In this document: piece by piece, positions 1 to 7,763 of the stretch
How the letters are laid out: each line of letters starts with the position of its first letter
Numbering within the stretch: position 1 is the stretch's first letter
Assembly: GCA_036272935.1 (NCBI GenBank)
Contig: DATAXP010000044.1
Coordinates: 1-18,338 of the forward strand
From: DATAXP01 sp036272935
GTDB taxonomy: Bacteria; Planctomycetota; Planctomycetia; Pirellulales; PNKZ01
Length of the DNA stretch: 18,338 bases
Direction of reading: 5' to 3'
The notes under the pieces: model-generated
Databases searched by the model: none
The model's input: the letters and a program-made list of their open reading frames with translations, nothing else
What the model was told of the DNA's origin: nothing
Position numbers and translations under genes: made by a program

Positions 1-1
1 C

Positions 2-673
2 GGCATGGAACTCGACGGCGACGGCTCGGTCGGGACCGATGACAACGTCGAGTTCTACGTGCTGCCCGGTGACACGGCCAACCTGCAAACGGTCACAATC
101 ACCGAAGCCCGCGCGGTGGTATTGTCCGCCGGTCTGTCGGTCGGCGACGCCAGTTACAACTACCGCCAAGACCTCACCGGCCAGGGAACGATCGTGGTTA
201 CTGCTTCGCGGCAGATCGTGCCCCTCTCGGGAACGGCAGTCGATTTGCTCGACGATCCCACCGCGCCCCAACATTCCACTGGCAACTTGGTCACCGGCGA
301 TGACATGGTCACCGACGACGACATCTCCGCGGCATCCGCCAATGCTCCGATCACCCCTGCGACCCCGCTATCCGTCACAACGACTGTCACGGATCTCTCG
401 GCCAACGAGGAGCGAGCAGCCAAGAGCGACGCCATAGCCCTTGGATCGATTACCCCTGTGGCGAAGCTTGCAGCGGTGGCGATTGCCGGCGCCGACTCGT
501 CGCTTGCTGCGACGTCAACCCCGCCGCCGCTCAGCGCGGCAACCATGGTCGCGGGCCCACTCCCACAATCGTCGCAACACATCCGGCATCTTGATCTTGC
601 ATTGACATTGAGGGGTACGGCAGAGGCCATGACGCCGACTGCTCCTCGAGTTAACTCCCCCCTGAAGCATTAG
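2..673 (+). CDS. C-terminal part of a dockerin-like secreted protein (5' truncated by window)
   Basis: The reading frame is open to the window edge, so this is the tail of a longer protein, and the in-frame ATG at 5 is probably internal. The first residues (LDGDGSVGTDD) look like a calcium-binding loop. They are followed by a dockerin-like layout: a PGD segment, a helix ending in EARAVVLSAG, a DASYNYRQDL stretch, and a second loop-like DLTGQGT. The usual Asp/Asn ladder of the later loops is eroded (Gln or Thr at Asp positions). From about residue 85 the chain is Ala/Thr/Ser/Pro-rich low complexity with no membrane anchor or sorting motif. In planctomycetes such domains end very large secreted adhesin or enzyme proteins, so a surface or exported role is inferred. 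It ends 17 bases before the next gene. The dockerin-like reading is moderately sure; the function of the full protein cannot be told from this fragment. Confidence 0.6.
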   Translation, partial: GMELDGDGSVGTDDNVEFYVLPGDTANLQTVTITEARAVVLSAGLSVGDASYNYRQDLTGQGTIVVTASRQIVPLSGTAVDLLDDPTAPQHSTGNLVTGDDMVTDDDISAASANAPITPATPLSVTTTVTDLSANEERAAKSDAIALGSITPVAKLAAVAIAGADSSLAATSTPPPLSAATMVAGPLPQSSQHIRHLDLALTLRGTAEAMTPTAPRVNSPLKH

Positions 674-690
674 AAAATCATGTTGCGGGA

Positions 691-1569
691 ATGCCGGCTA
701 CGAGCCAAAATAGTGGTTCGATGTCGACGATTACCCTGCCTGATATTCTCGCCCCGCAATCGGTCGATCGCCGGCCGGTGTTCCGGTTGTTCGATCATGC
801 GCTGCCGCGCGAACCGGCTTCGGCTCCGGATCGCAACGTCTTGCAGCGTAGCATGTTCGGCATCATCAAGACAGCTGGCCACGTATTGTCGCGGATGAGC
901 ACCCGGCCCGGGTATCGACCAGCTATTTCGGCAGCTATTCGGGCGGAACTCGATCCTATGCTTCGTCCTGGGGATATCCTTTTCACCCGGAAGGAGCACG
1001 CGGTCACCAATTATTTCCTGCCCGGCTACTGGCCCCATTCCGCGCTGTACCTTGGCGATGCGGCGACGCTGGTCAGCCTGGGAATCGACGAATTGGATCA
1101 CATTCGCCACCGCTGGTCGCGGATCGCCGCGGCGGAGCGGGACGATCCGCGGCGAGTGCTCGAAGCGATGAAGGATGGCGTGCACATCCGACCGCTGCAA
1201 TCGCCGATGAATTGCGATTCGGTGGTGCTCGTCCGGCCCCGGCTCGATCGCGATGAGATCGCCACCGCCTTGGCCCGAGGCCTACTCCATGAAGGCAAAC
1301 CGTACGACTTCGATTTCGATTTTTCACGCTCCGATTGCCTGGTCTGCACCGAGGTGGTGTACCGATCATATCGCGGCTTGGGAAACATTCGCTTCCGCCT
1401 GCGACGCCGCGCCCGCCGACTGACGCTCACGACCGACGACCTGTTGAGGATGGCACTCGAGGGTCGCGGCTTCGAAGTGATTGCGGCTTATCTGCCGACG
1501 CGAAGCGCGGAGCTGTGCGCCGGCGCAGAAGCCGACACCGTTGTCGACGACGCACTGGCCGGCGCTTAG
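691..1569 (+). CDS. YiiX/YebB-like NlpC/P60-superfamily cysteine hydrolase
   Basis: Protein of 292 residues matching the permuted papain-fold YiiX-like family. It has a characteristic 'LRPGDILFTR' strand near residue 90, then 'WPHSALYLG' with the likely catalytic His116, and 'KPYDFDFDF' followed by 'CLVCTEVVY' with the likely nucleophile Cys219. In this family the His precedes the Cys, as seen here. Members are thought to hydrolyse amide or thioester bonds in peptides or lipids, but the substrate here is unknown. No signal peptide or membrane segment is visible, so it is probably cytoplasmic. The start is uncertain: ATG 691 has a poorly spaced GGGA, and ATG 721 (MSTITLPDIL) is an equally good alternative. 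The stop codon overlaps the stop of the convergent gene. Family assignment is fairly sure; function is not. Confidence 0.75.
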   Translation: MPATSQNSGSMSTITLPDILAPQSVDRRPVFRLFDHALPREPASAPDRNVLQRSMFGIIKTAGHVLSRMSTRPGYRPAISAAIRAELDPMLRPGDILFTRKEHAVTNYFLPGYWPHSALYLGDAATLVSLGIDELDHIRHRWSRIAAAERDDPRRVLEAMKDGVHIRPLQSPMNCDSVVLVRPRLDRDEIATALARGLLHEGKPYDFDFDFSRSDCLVCTEVVYRSYRGLGNIRFRLRRRARRLTLTTDDLLRMALEGRGFEVIAAYLPTRSAELCAGAEADTVVDDALAGA

Positions 1570-3146
1570 TCCGCTTCGCCATCCCGAAAGGCGAAGCTGA
1601 ACAGCCGCGCATCGCTCATCACGAATCGCAACGTGAGCGGACGTCCGGCGAACGTTTGTGGAGCGATGTCATCCTTCCAAGCGACACGATGCCGCAGTTC
1701 GTCACCGCGCACCGGCTTCGACCGTGCAAGCAATTCCCCGCCGACCGCGCGCAGCTCGGCAACGACGCTGCCCGCGGACGTCGTCGCGGCGTTCAGCTCC
1801 AGAACCTTGCCGGAGTAAACGATGGGCACCGTGGTGAGCGTTCCACCTTCGCGCGGTGCGTCGGCCGACACGAATCGATCGAGCTTCCAACTCGCCAGGC
1901 CGATGCCGCCGGTGTATCGCGTGCCGCGCCCGGTTCCTTCCTCACGGTACCGGCAGGGGTTGCCGTGGGTACAGTTGTCGCCACCGTAATACAATCGAAT
2001 CTCGTCACCGACGCGCAGCGCCTCGGTCGACGTCACCAAAAAGCCGCTGTCCCACGCGCCGGCTTCGCCCAGTGGTACGATGGGGTTGCGAAATGGCCGG
2101 TCCCAACCGTCGAGATCGCGCGACGTGGCGAGCTGGATTTCGCACGGTCCTTCGTGGTTGCCGTACCGGCCGTTGTTGTTGATCGTGAACACCCACGGAA
2201 AGGCGACGACGCAGCTTTCGTGCTGATACACACCGACGCCGTAAAACTCGGTGCGCATCAGCGACGGGTCGTCCGGGCAGTCGAGCAGGGGGCGCACGGC
2301 TTCGATTCGGGCCAGCGAGCCCGCGTCGTCGCGCTGGTCGGGACGAAACACATAGCGCGGCTCGGTCCAAGTTTTGAAATCGGCACTGGTCGACAGGCCA
2401 AAGCACCGCCGCACTGGTCCGCGCACCACGGTCGACAGTTTTGGCAAGGCGATCCACTGTCGTGTGCGCCGATCGTGCCAGGCGGTGATTACGTCGTTCG
2501 AGCGGCAGATGGGCTCCCTACTCGTGCGGGTCCAATTCAAGCCATCGGGCGAGACATACGTGTGCGGCCCGCCTTCGGGCTTCGGCAGATGGATGCAACA
2601 AACCATCTTGTAGCGCCGTGCGGGATCAGTCTCGGCCAAGTCTTTGGTCACGCTCGCCAAATGCGCTTCGGCCAACACTGCATTGTGCTGCTCGCCACTG
2701 ATCGCGCTCGTCGCGGTTCCGACCGACGGCTTGGTCCAGTGAATGCCGTCGTCGCTCGTCGCGTAGTAGGTGGCAAAGTTGGGGAACGACGGGGAAGTAT
2801 CGCCCTGGTACCACATCTTGAACAGCCGCTCTTCGGCGTCGTGGATGACGCTACCGTAGACCGACACGCGCCAACCTTCCCACGGGCGATCGGCCACCAG
2901 TAGTGGGTTGGCCGGATGCTTCGTTCCCGGGTGCAGCGTGAACGCGATGTTCTCGGTTGAGCGCACCAGCACCTGGTCGATGAACAACTGCGCCCGGCCC
3001 GAAATGTCGAACGCGCCGGAGGTGCGTTCTTCGAGGCGTCCGCCATCAAGCAGCGGTCGCCGGGCGTCGGGGACTTCTGGACCGGCCCTGACAATGGTCC
3101 CCGCAAGAAGTAGCAACAGCGCGATCGGCCGAACCGCGTAATTCAC
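1566..3146 (-). CDS. Secreted five-bladed beta-propeller glycosidase-like protein (GH32/GH43 superfamily-like)
   Basis: About 526 residues from the GTG at 3146. From that start the protein opens with a short charged n-region, a Leu-rich core (IALLLLLAGT) and an Ala-Gly cleavage-like site, so it is predicted to be exported. The body holds repeated propeller-type motifs: 'LFKMWYQG', 'YYATSDDGIHWTKP', 'YVSPDGLNWTR', 'LSTSADFKTWTEP' and 'EIRLYYGG', the blade pattern of glycosidases related to GH32 and GH43. The canonical GH32 NDPNG motif is not present and I cannot assign the acidic catalytic pair, so activity on polysaccharide is inference. A longer GTG start at 3185 would overlap the upstream small gene by 23 bases; neither start has a clear Shine-Dalgarno. 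The upstream small gene on the same strand ends 16 bases before the 3146 start, suggesting co-transcription. Confidence 0.7.
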   Translation of the reverse strand: MNYAVRPIALLLLLAGTIVRAGPEVPDARRPLLDGGRLEERTSGAFDISGRAQLFIDQVLVRSTENIAFTLHPGTKHPANPLLVADRPWEGWRVSVYGSVIHDAEERLFKMWYQGDTSPSFPNFATYYATSDDGIHWTKPSVGTATSAISGEQHNAVLAEAHLASVTKDLAETDPARRYKMVCCIHLPKPEGGPHTYVSPDGLNWTRTSREPICRSNDVITAWHDRRTRQWIALPKLSTVVRGPVRRCFGLSTSADFKTWTEPRYVFRPDQRDDAGSLARIEAVRPLLDCPDDPSLMRTEFYGVGVYQHESCVVAFPWVFTINNNGRYGNHEGPCEIQLATSRDLDGWDRPFRNPIVPLGEAGAWDSGFLVTSTEALRVGDEIRLYYGGDNCTHGNPCRYREEGTGRGTRYTGGIGLASWKLDRFVSADAPREGGTLTTVPIVYSGKVLELNAATTSAGSVVAELRAVGGELLARSKPVRGDELRHRVAWKDDIAPQTFAGRPLTLRFVMSDARLFSFAFRDGEAD

Positions 3147-3162
3147 CGTGGCACCCACAGGC

Positions 3163-3423
3163 TTAGCGGGGCGGCTTGTGGGCACGCACCGGCGAGGCGG
3201 TGACGCGCAGCACGCGCGAATCGCTCAGCGAGCGGCGGCCAACGGCAGGTTCGTCGCACTGCAAATTGCGGCGATGAATCTCGGCCTCGGCCTGGCCGAC
3301 GATCCGTTCGACCACCGAGCGCTCGTAGCTCGAGACCTTCATCCGCTCGAGTTCGTCGCGGTACTTCTGATAGAAGTCGAGCAGCTCCCGATCGGTCGCC
3401 ATCTTGAAGTGCATGGCTGTCAT
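3163..3423 (-). CDS. Small conserved-looking hypothetical protein (86 aa)
   Basis: I do not recognise the family. The start at 3423 is favoured over upstream and downstream in-frame starts because a GGAAGGA Shine-Dalgarno lies 7 bases before it. Residues 1 to about 52 (from MTAMHFKMATDRELL) are charged and predicted helical, with heptad-like spacing (DFYQKYRDELERMK, VVERIVGQAEAEIHRR). The remaining third is Arg/Ser/Pro-rich and probably disordered. There is no signal peptide. It is the first gene of a probable two-gene unit with the downstream secreted propeller protein. The strong ribosome binding site and helical composition argue that it is real rather than a chance frame. Confidence 0.6.
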   Translation of the reverse strand: MTAMHFKMATDRELLDFYQKYRDELERMKVSSYERSVVERIVGQAEAEIHRRNLQCDEPAVGRRSLSDSRVLRVTASPVRAHKPPR

Positions 3424-3522
3424 GGCTTGATCCTTCCATGCGAGCAAAGCGAGAAGGGGCCTTTATCCTAGCACGCAGCCGTCGCGATACTAGCTTCGCC
3501 GCCAGCCGAGAACCAGCCGCGA

Positions 3523-3551
3523 TTGAGATCGCCCGGGCCGAGCACCATAAT
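3523..3551 (+). promoter_or_regulatory. Near-consensus sigma70-type promoter for the dehydrogenase gene
   Basis: TTGAGA (3523-3528) and CATAAT (3546-3551) are separated by exactly 17 bases, each matching five of six consensus positions. The predicted transcript start near 3558 would leave a leader of about 30 bases before the ATG at 3590. It lies in the gap between two divergent genes. It was read by eye and not tested. Confidence 0.5.
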
Positions 3552-3589
3552 GTCCGCTCGTCCCGACCGTCCCTTGGAGTTTGCGCAAC

Positions 3590-4555
3590 ATGCCTCGCCA
3601 CCGCGTTTTGCTGACCGATTTTGCCTGGCCCGACCTGGAGATCGAACACGGCGCCCTGGCCGCGGCCGAGGCCGAGCTGATCGTTGCCGAGCGTGGCGAC
3701 GCCGCGACGCTCGAGGGCCTGGCACGCGCGCACCAGGTCGACGCGATCATGACCAACTGGGCCAAGGTGCCGGGTCCGGTGATCGGTGCCTCGCCGCGGG
3801 TGCGGATCGTCTCGCGGTTGGGGATCGGCCTGGACAACATCGACGTGGCGTACTGCACGGCTAACAAGATTCCGGTGACCAACGTCCCCGATTACTGCCT
3901 GGTCGAGGTGGCCGAGCACGCGCTGGCGCTGCTGATGTCGATGTCGCGGAAGGCGGCGTTCTACCACGCCGAGACGAAGGCGGGGCGTTACGATCTGCAA
4001 GCGGGTCCGCCCCTGCGCCGGCTCGAAGGTCAGACGCTGGGCATCGTGGGGTTCGGCAACATCGGCCGCTGCCTGGCCGACAAGGCGCGCTGCCTGGGGC
4101 TGAAGATTCTTGCCACCAGCCGCAGCGCGAAGCAGGCGCCGGGCGTCGAGTTCTGCGATCTCGATACGCTGCTGGCGCGTAGCGACTACGTGTCGCTGCA
4201 CATCCCGGCGACGAGCGACACGAAGCACCTCATCGGCGCTGCGCAGTTCGCGCGGATGAAGCCGACCGCGTATCTCATCAACACGGCGCGCGGCGCGGTG
4301 CTCGACGAGGCGGCGCTGGCCGAGGCACTGCGCCGCGGCCAACTGGCTGGCGCGGCGCTCGACGTGCAGGCGACCGAACCACCTGATCTGAGCAAGCCAC
4401 CGATGAACGATCCGCGCGTGATCGTCACGCCGCATGCCGCGTTCGTGTCGCAAGAATCGCTCGAGAACCTGCGATCGCGCGTGGCCCGGCAGGTGGTCGA
4501 TCGCCTGGCCGGACGAGTGCCCGAAAACGTGGTCAATCCGCAGGTTCTCGCGTAG
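3590..4555 (+). CDS. D-isomer-specific 2-hydroxyacid dehydrogenase (CtBP/phosphoglycerate-dehydrogenase-like)
   Basis: A 321-residue cytoplasmic NAD-dependent oxidoreductase expected to interconvert a 2-oxoacid and a D-2-hydroxyacid. The Rossmann motif GFGNIG is at residues 154-159. The substrate- and catalysis-linked residues of the family are in place: Arg234 in 'NTARGAVLDE', Glu263 in 'ATEPPD' and His282 in 'VTPHAAF'. The N-terminal catalytic half carries 'SRLGIGLDNIDV', typical of this family. Length is normal and no ACT or other regulatory domain follows, so it is not a full-length SerA. The start at 3590 has GGAG 10 bases upstream; the TTG at 3581 is less likely. The physiological substrate cannot be told from sequence; glyoxylate, hydroxypyruvate or phosphoglycerate-like acids are options. 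It stands alone behind its own promoter. Confidence 0.9.
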   Translation: MPRHRVLLTDFAWPDLEIEHGALAAAEAELIVAERGDAATLEGLARAHQVDAIMTNWAKVPGPVIGASPRVRIVSRLGIGLDNIDVAYCTANKIPVTNVPDYCLVEVAEHALALLMSMSRKAAFYHAETKAGRYDLQAGPPLRRLEGQTLGIVGFGNIGRCLADKARCLGLKILATSRSAKQAPGVEFCDLDTLLARSDYVSLHIPATSDTKHLIGAAQFARMKPTAYLINTARGAVLDEAALAEALRRGQLAGAALDVQATEPPDLSKPPMNDPRVIVTPHAAFVSQESLENLRSRVARQVVDRLAGRVPENVVNPQVLA

Positions 4556-4592
4556 CACTTCGCGAACAACCGTTACAGGTTGCCCAGACAAT

Positions 4593-4621
4593 TTGACGCA
4601 TCGCCGATTATGACGTAGATG
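4593..4621 (+). promoter_or_regulatory. Possible weak promoter upstream of the coiled-coil gene
   Basis: TTGACG (4593-4598, five of six to the -35 consensus) and TAGATG (4616-4621, about three of six to the -10 consensus) have a 17-base spacer. They sit in the 98-base gap after the dehydrogenase stop, with the ATG at 4654. The -10 is poor, so this is tentative. Confidence 0.25.
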
Positions 4622-4653
4622 CCCTATGCGGACCATCGGTAGGGCAAGCACGC

Positions 4654-5598
4654 ATGGCAATCTACGACAACGAGCGCGACGCGCCGGAAACCACGTCCGA
4701 AGCCGAGCACTGGAGCACGGCCCTGGCGCGCGAGATTGCCGCCGAGCGTCGCCGCACCGCGACGCTGGCCGAGGCGCACCGGCTAAAGATCGATAATCTC
4801 AGCGCCTCGGTCGTCCACGAGATCGACGAATTGCTTGCCGGCTACGTGCGGACTCTTTCCGCCGGTGCCGCACCGAGCGCTGTACCGGTCGACCCGACAG
4901 ATGTTGTCGGCCCGGCGCACCACGCTTCAGACGAACGTGCCCACGGGCCGCGACACCCGGTCGGCGAAATGTTCACGGCGCACGACACGAAACCACACAC
5001 GGCGCCCATCGAAGGGGCGGTTTGGCGGGGCAATAAACTCGCTGCTCACGCTGAGCCAATGGACTGGGAAAGCCAGAAGCGGCGGATGCTCGACAGCCTG
5101 GATGCGGAACCTGAGACGGCGCACGAGAAGCACGATGCCCGCCACGAAGAACGGCTGACGATCGAAGGCACGATCCGTATCACCGACGAAGTGATTGCGG
5201 AACGCGATCGAGAAATCTCGCAGCTTCAGGCGCGATTGGCCGAGCAGGCAGTGAATCACGCTGAAGGCCCCGCCGAGTTTGCCCGGACCGAGGCGGTGCT
5301 CCAGGCTGACGAGATTATCTCGCGCGAACGTGAACGGCTAAAGCACGAACTGGTGGCGGTCGACGAGGCGCGCCGGTTGGCCGAGATCGAACTCTCTCGC
5401 GAGCGGGCCAAGATCGCGCGCGAACGAGCCGAGCTCGAAGAGCGCAGTCGCGTGCTGCAAGCCGAACTGGCGCAGCGCGATCGAGAATTCTTCCACGATG
5501 GCTCGACCGAGCAAGGAAAACGGCCGCCGCGTGGCCGCTGGCTCAAACGCCTCGGGCTGAAAGACGACGACGCACCGGGCGGCACGTCGAAATCGTAA
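4654..5598 (+). CDS. Cytoplasmic coiled-coil protein of unknown function
   Basis: A 314-residue protein without signal peptide or membrane segment. Residues 1-70 form a first helical stretch (AREIAAERRRTATLAEAHRLK). Residues 71-130 are His/Pro/Ala-rich and likely disordered. A compact motif MDWESQKRRML lies at 136-146. Residues 165-278 form a long charged helix with heptad patterns (AERDREISQLQARLAEQ, RERERLKHEL, ERAKIARERAELEERS), predicted to be a coiled coil. The tail ends in a basic patch (RGRWLKRLGLKDDD). From memory, planctomycete genomes carry similar WE-QKRR plus ERAKIARERAEL proteins without assigned function; I could not check this. A scaffolding role is inference. It is convergent with the serine hydrolase gene, with a 27-base gap and no obvious terminator hairpin. 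Confidence 0.75.
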   Translation: MAIYDNERDAPETTSEAEHWSTALAREIAAERRRTATLAEAHRLKIDNLSASVVHEIDELLAGYVRTLSAGAAPSAVPVDPTDVVGPAHHASDERAHGPRHPVGEMFTAHDTKPHTAPIEGAVWRGNKLAAHAEPMDWESQKRRMLDSLDAEPETAHEKHDARHEERLTIEGTIRITDEVIAERDREISQLQARLAEQAVNHAEGPAEFARTEAVLQADEIISRERERLKHELVAVDEARRLAEIELSRERAKIARERAELEERSRVLQAELAQRDREFFHDGSTEQGKRPPRGRWLKRLGLKDDDAPGGTSKS

Positions 5599-5625
5599 CG
5601 GCCGGTGGCGGTCGGTCGATTGCGA

Positions 5626-6726
5626 TCACGCAAGCCTCAGGTCTTGGTACAGCGCTTCGAGCACCGTGCGCACGCGCCGCTGGTGGCGCAGCTCGCCCGG
5701 CATGCCGTTGAACACGATCGCGGCGGCAAGCTGACGCTCGGGATCGGCAAAGGCAACCGATGATTGGCTGCCGCTGTGACCGTAGGTGTCGGGCGCCGCG
5801 CCCGGACCGTATCCATAAGGCGCCGGCGGACCGTCCTGCGGCGTACTGATAAGCAGCCCCAGGCCCCAGTCGATCACGCATTTGAACGTCTCATCGAACA
5901 TGCCATGGCGACAGCGCGACGTCATTCGCTGGACCGAACGAGGTGAAAGAATCCGCACGCCGTCGCGCGTCCCAGAGCCAAGTAGCATCTCGTACAGCCG
6001 CACCAGCGCGCGCGTCGGGCCGTGACCGTTGGCGCCTGGCACACAGGCAAGCACGCCTGTCTCGCTGCTCCAGCGCGACACGCCAAGATCAGGGCGCTCG
6101 GTGTTCGGCATCGGGGCGATGCGGTCGCCGTAGTCGAGGAACCGCTCGCGCGGCATGCCGATCCAACAATTATCCATCCCTAGCGGCTCGAAAATCTCAG
6201 CCCGCACGTAGTCTGAATAATTGCGGCCATCGATCCGGCGCACCAGTTCGCCGAGCACGTACCACGTGGTGAGCGGATGGTAACCAGCCTTGGCGCCGGG
6301 CAGCCAATCGCGCTCGAGCTTCGCGCTGCAAATCCGGTCGATGATTGTCGGCCACGGCGTGCCGACGTCGCCCCAATCGACCCAACGGAAGCCGGCGGTG
6401 TGCACCAGCAGGTGCTCAATCGTCACACGCTCCTTGCCATGCTGTGCGAATTCGGGCAGATGGCTGCACACCGGGTCGTCGAGAGTGCAGCGGCCGCGCT
6501 CCACAAGCTGCAACATCGCCACGGCCGCCACCGGCTTGCTCGACGACAACCACAGCATCAAGGTGTCGTCGCTGATCGGCACCCCGGGGCGAGCTTCGCC
6601 AACGGCCAGCTCGCCTGCCGGACGACCGGCAAGGGTGGTGTACACCTGTGCCCCGGTGTGCATGCCATCGGCCATGCCCCGCTCGATCAGTCCGCGTGTG
6701 AGCGGCAAATCAGGATTGGAATTCAT
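5626..6726 (-). CDS. Serine hydrolase of the class C beta-lactamase / penicillin-binding fold (SxxK)
   Basis: A 366-residue protein with the three motifs of the family. These are SSSK (nucleophile Ser61, general base Lys64), a Tyr-containing second motif at Tyr149 (YHPLTTWYVLG, in place of YxN), and His317-Ser318-Gly319 replacing KTG. Typical framing segments include 'RCTLDDPVCSHLPEF' and 'VTIEHLLVHTAGF'. Members include esterases, D-aminopeptidases and peptidases; few are true beta-lactamases, so antibiotic resistance should not be assumed. No signal peptide is visible, suggesting a cytoplasmic enzyme. The ATG at 6726 has an AAGG about 6 bases upstream. It is divergent from the Ku gene across a gap of about 95 bases, which must hold both promoters; no functional link to end-joining is evident. 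Confidence 0.85.
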   Translation of the reverse strand: MNSNPDLPLTRGLIERGMADGMHTGAQVYTTLAGRPAGELAVGEARPGVPISDDTLMLWLSSSKPVAAVAMLQLVERGRCTLDDPVCSHLPEFAQHGKERVTIEHLLVHTAGFRWVDWGDVGTPWPTIIDRICSAKLERDWLPGAKAGYHPLTTWYVLGELVRRIDGRNYSDYVRAEIFEPLGMDNCWIGMPRERFLDYGDRIAPMPNTERPDLGVSRWSSETGVLACVPGANGHGPTRALVRLYEMLLGSGTRDGVRILSPRSVQRMTSRCRHGMFDETFKCVIDWGLGLLISTPQDGPPAPYGYGPGAAPDTYGHSGSQSSVAFADPERQLAAAIVFNGMPGELRHQRRVRTVLEALYQDLRLA

Positions 6727-6821
6727 GGTCAGCCTTGGTGAAGCCCGGCATCCGCTTTGCTATCAATGCTAGCAGACTCACTTGGCGATTCGCACCACCG
6801 CTTGAAAAGGCACACTCGACC

Positions 6822-7679
6822 ATGCCCCGCGCCAGTTGGAAAGGTTACTTGCGGCTAAGTCTCGTGAGTGTTCCCGTCGAAGCATACACCGCCGTTCAGC
6901 CCGGCAAAGGGGATGTGCACCTGCATCAATTGCATGCCGAGTGTCACAGCCGGATTCGCTACACCAAGAGCTGCCCGGTCCATGGCCCGGTGAGCAACGA
7001 CGACATTGTAACCGGCTACGAATACGCGAAAGGGAAATACGTGATCCTCGATCGCGAGGAGCGCGAAAGTGCCCGCTCCAAAAGCGATAAGGCGATCGAG
7101 CTCGAGAAGTTTGTTCCGCCGTCGGCGATCGATCCGCTGTTCTACGCCGGTCGCGATTATTACCTTGTGCCCGACGGCGCGGCCGGCCAGAAACCGTACC
7201 TCCTGCTGCTGCGGGCGATGGCCAATGAGAAACGTTGCGGCGTGGGACAGGTGGCGCTCGGCGGTCGCGACCAGGTGGTAGTCGTGCGCCCGGACGAGGG
7301 CGTGCTGGTGATGTCGGTGCTGTCGTTCGCCAGCCAGTTGCGCATGCCCGATGAGTACGAAGCAATGGTGCCCGAGATTCATCTTTCGGCCGACGAACTG
7401 CGCCTGGGACGAACGCTGATCCAGGCGGTGAGTGCCGACAAGATCGATCTGACCAAGTACACGGATGACTATACTGACAAGCTGCGCGAGGTGATCGAGG
7501 CCAAGGTCGAAGGGCGCGAGGTGACGGTGCCGCCGGAAGAAGACGAGACTCCGCTGATCAACCTAATGGACGCCCTGCGCGAAAGTGTCGCCCGGGCCAA
7601 AAAATCGCCGCAAACGGCAAAGAAGTTGCCCGCCAAGCACCGTGGCGGCTTGCCAAGGCGCCGCCGCAAGGTGTCGTGA
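6822..7679 (+). CDS. ku: Ku-family non-homologous end-joining DNA-binding protein
   Basis: A 285-residue bacterial Ku. The N-terminus 'MPRASWKGYLRLSLVSVPVEAYTA' matches the family start, and 'LHQLHAECHSRIRYTKSCPVHG', 'GYEYAKGKYVIL', 'IELEKFVPPSAIDPLFY' and 'TDKLREVIEAKVEG' are the characteristic core segments. Bacterial Ku forms a homodimeric ring that threads onto broken DNA ends and recruits LigD. After the core (about residue 255) there is a Lys/Arg-rich tail (PAKHRGGLPRRRR), as in many Ku proteins where the basic tail aids DNA binding. The start at 6822 is chosen because the family begins there and AAAAGG lies 11 bases upstream; the frame also opens at 6735, but that extension is not Ku-like. 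It is directly followed by ligD, 84 bases away, across a repeat hairpin. Confidence 0.93.
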   Translation: MPRASWKGYLRLSLVSVPVEAYTAVQPGKGDVHLHQLHAECHSRIRYTKSCPVHGPVSNDDIVTGYEYAKGKYVILDREERESARSKSDKAIELEKFVPPSAIDPLFYAGRDYYLVPDGAAGQKPYLLLLRAMANEKRCGVGQVALGGRDQVVVVRPDEGVLVMSVLSFASQLRMPDEYEAMVPEIHLSADELRLGRTLIQAVSADKIDLTKYTDDYTDKLREVIEAKVEGREVTVPPEEDETPLINLMDALRESVARAKKSPQTAKKLPAKHRGGLPRRRRKVS

Positions 7680-7686
7680 GAACGGC

Positions 7687-7756
7687 GGCTACAGGCTTCG
7701 GGCTACGGCCTGAATAAGAATGCCAACCTGTAGCCCGTAGCCTGAAGCCCGTAACC
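7687..7756. repeat. Imperfect inverted repeat built of GGCTAC/GGCTTC heptamers between ku and ligD
   Basis: The arms 7687-7712 and 7731-7756 are complementary at 21 of 26 positions with an 18-base loop. Each arm is made of a degenerate 7-base unit, (C)(A/G)GGCT(A/T). A tandem run of the same unit occurs at 11886-11920. The right arm ends 7 bases before the ligD ATG and no Shine-Dalgarno is visible there, so the structure could influence translation of ligD. There is no T-tract on either side, so it is not a classic intrinsic terminator. Confidence 0.75.
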
Positions 7757-7763
7757 TTCTGCC

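Noticed and set aside
1335..2903. 522-residue plus-strand open frame opposite the propeller gene
   Set aside because: It is antisense to a gene with a clear signal peptide and propeller motifs. Its translation is Arg/His-rich with no recognisable domain, as expected for a high-GC shadow frame.
3143..4660. 505-residue minus-strand open frame opposite the dehydrogenase
   Set aside because: The opposite strand encodes a dehydrogenase with all family motifs. The antisense product is Arg/His-rich and begins with TTG without a ribosome site.
5626..6726. Antibiotic-resistance beta-lactamase
   Set aside because: It has the general SxxK hydrolase fold, but the second motif is YHP and the third is HSG, with no export signal. 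This fits esterase or peptidase relatives better than a periplasmic beta-lactamase.
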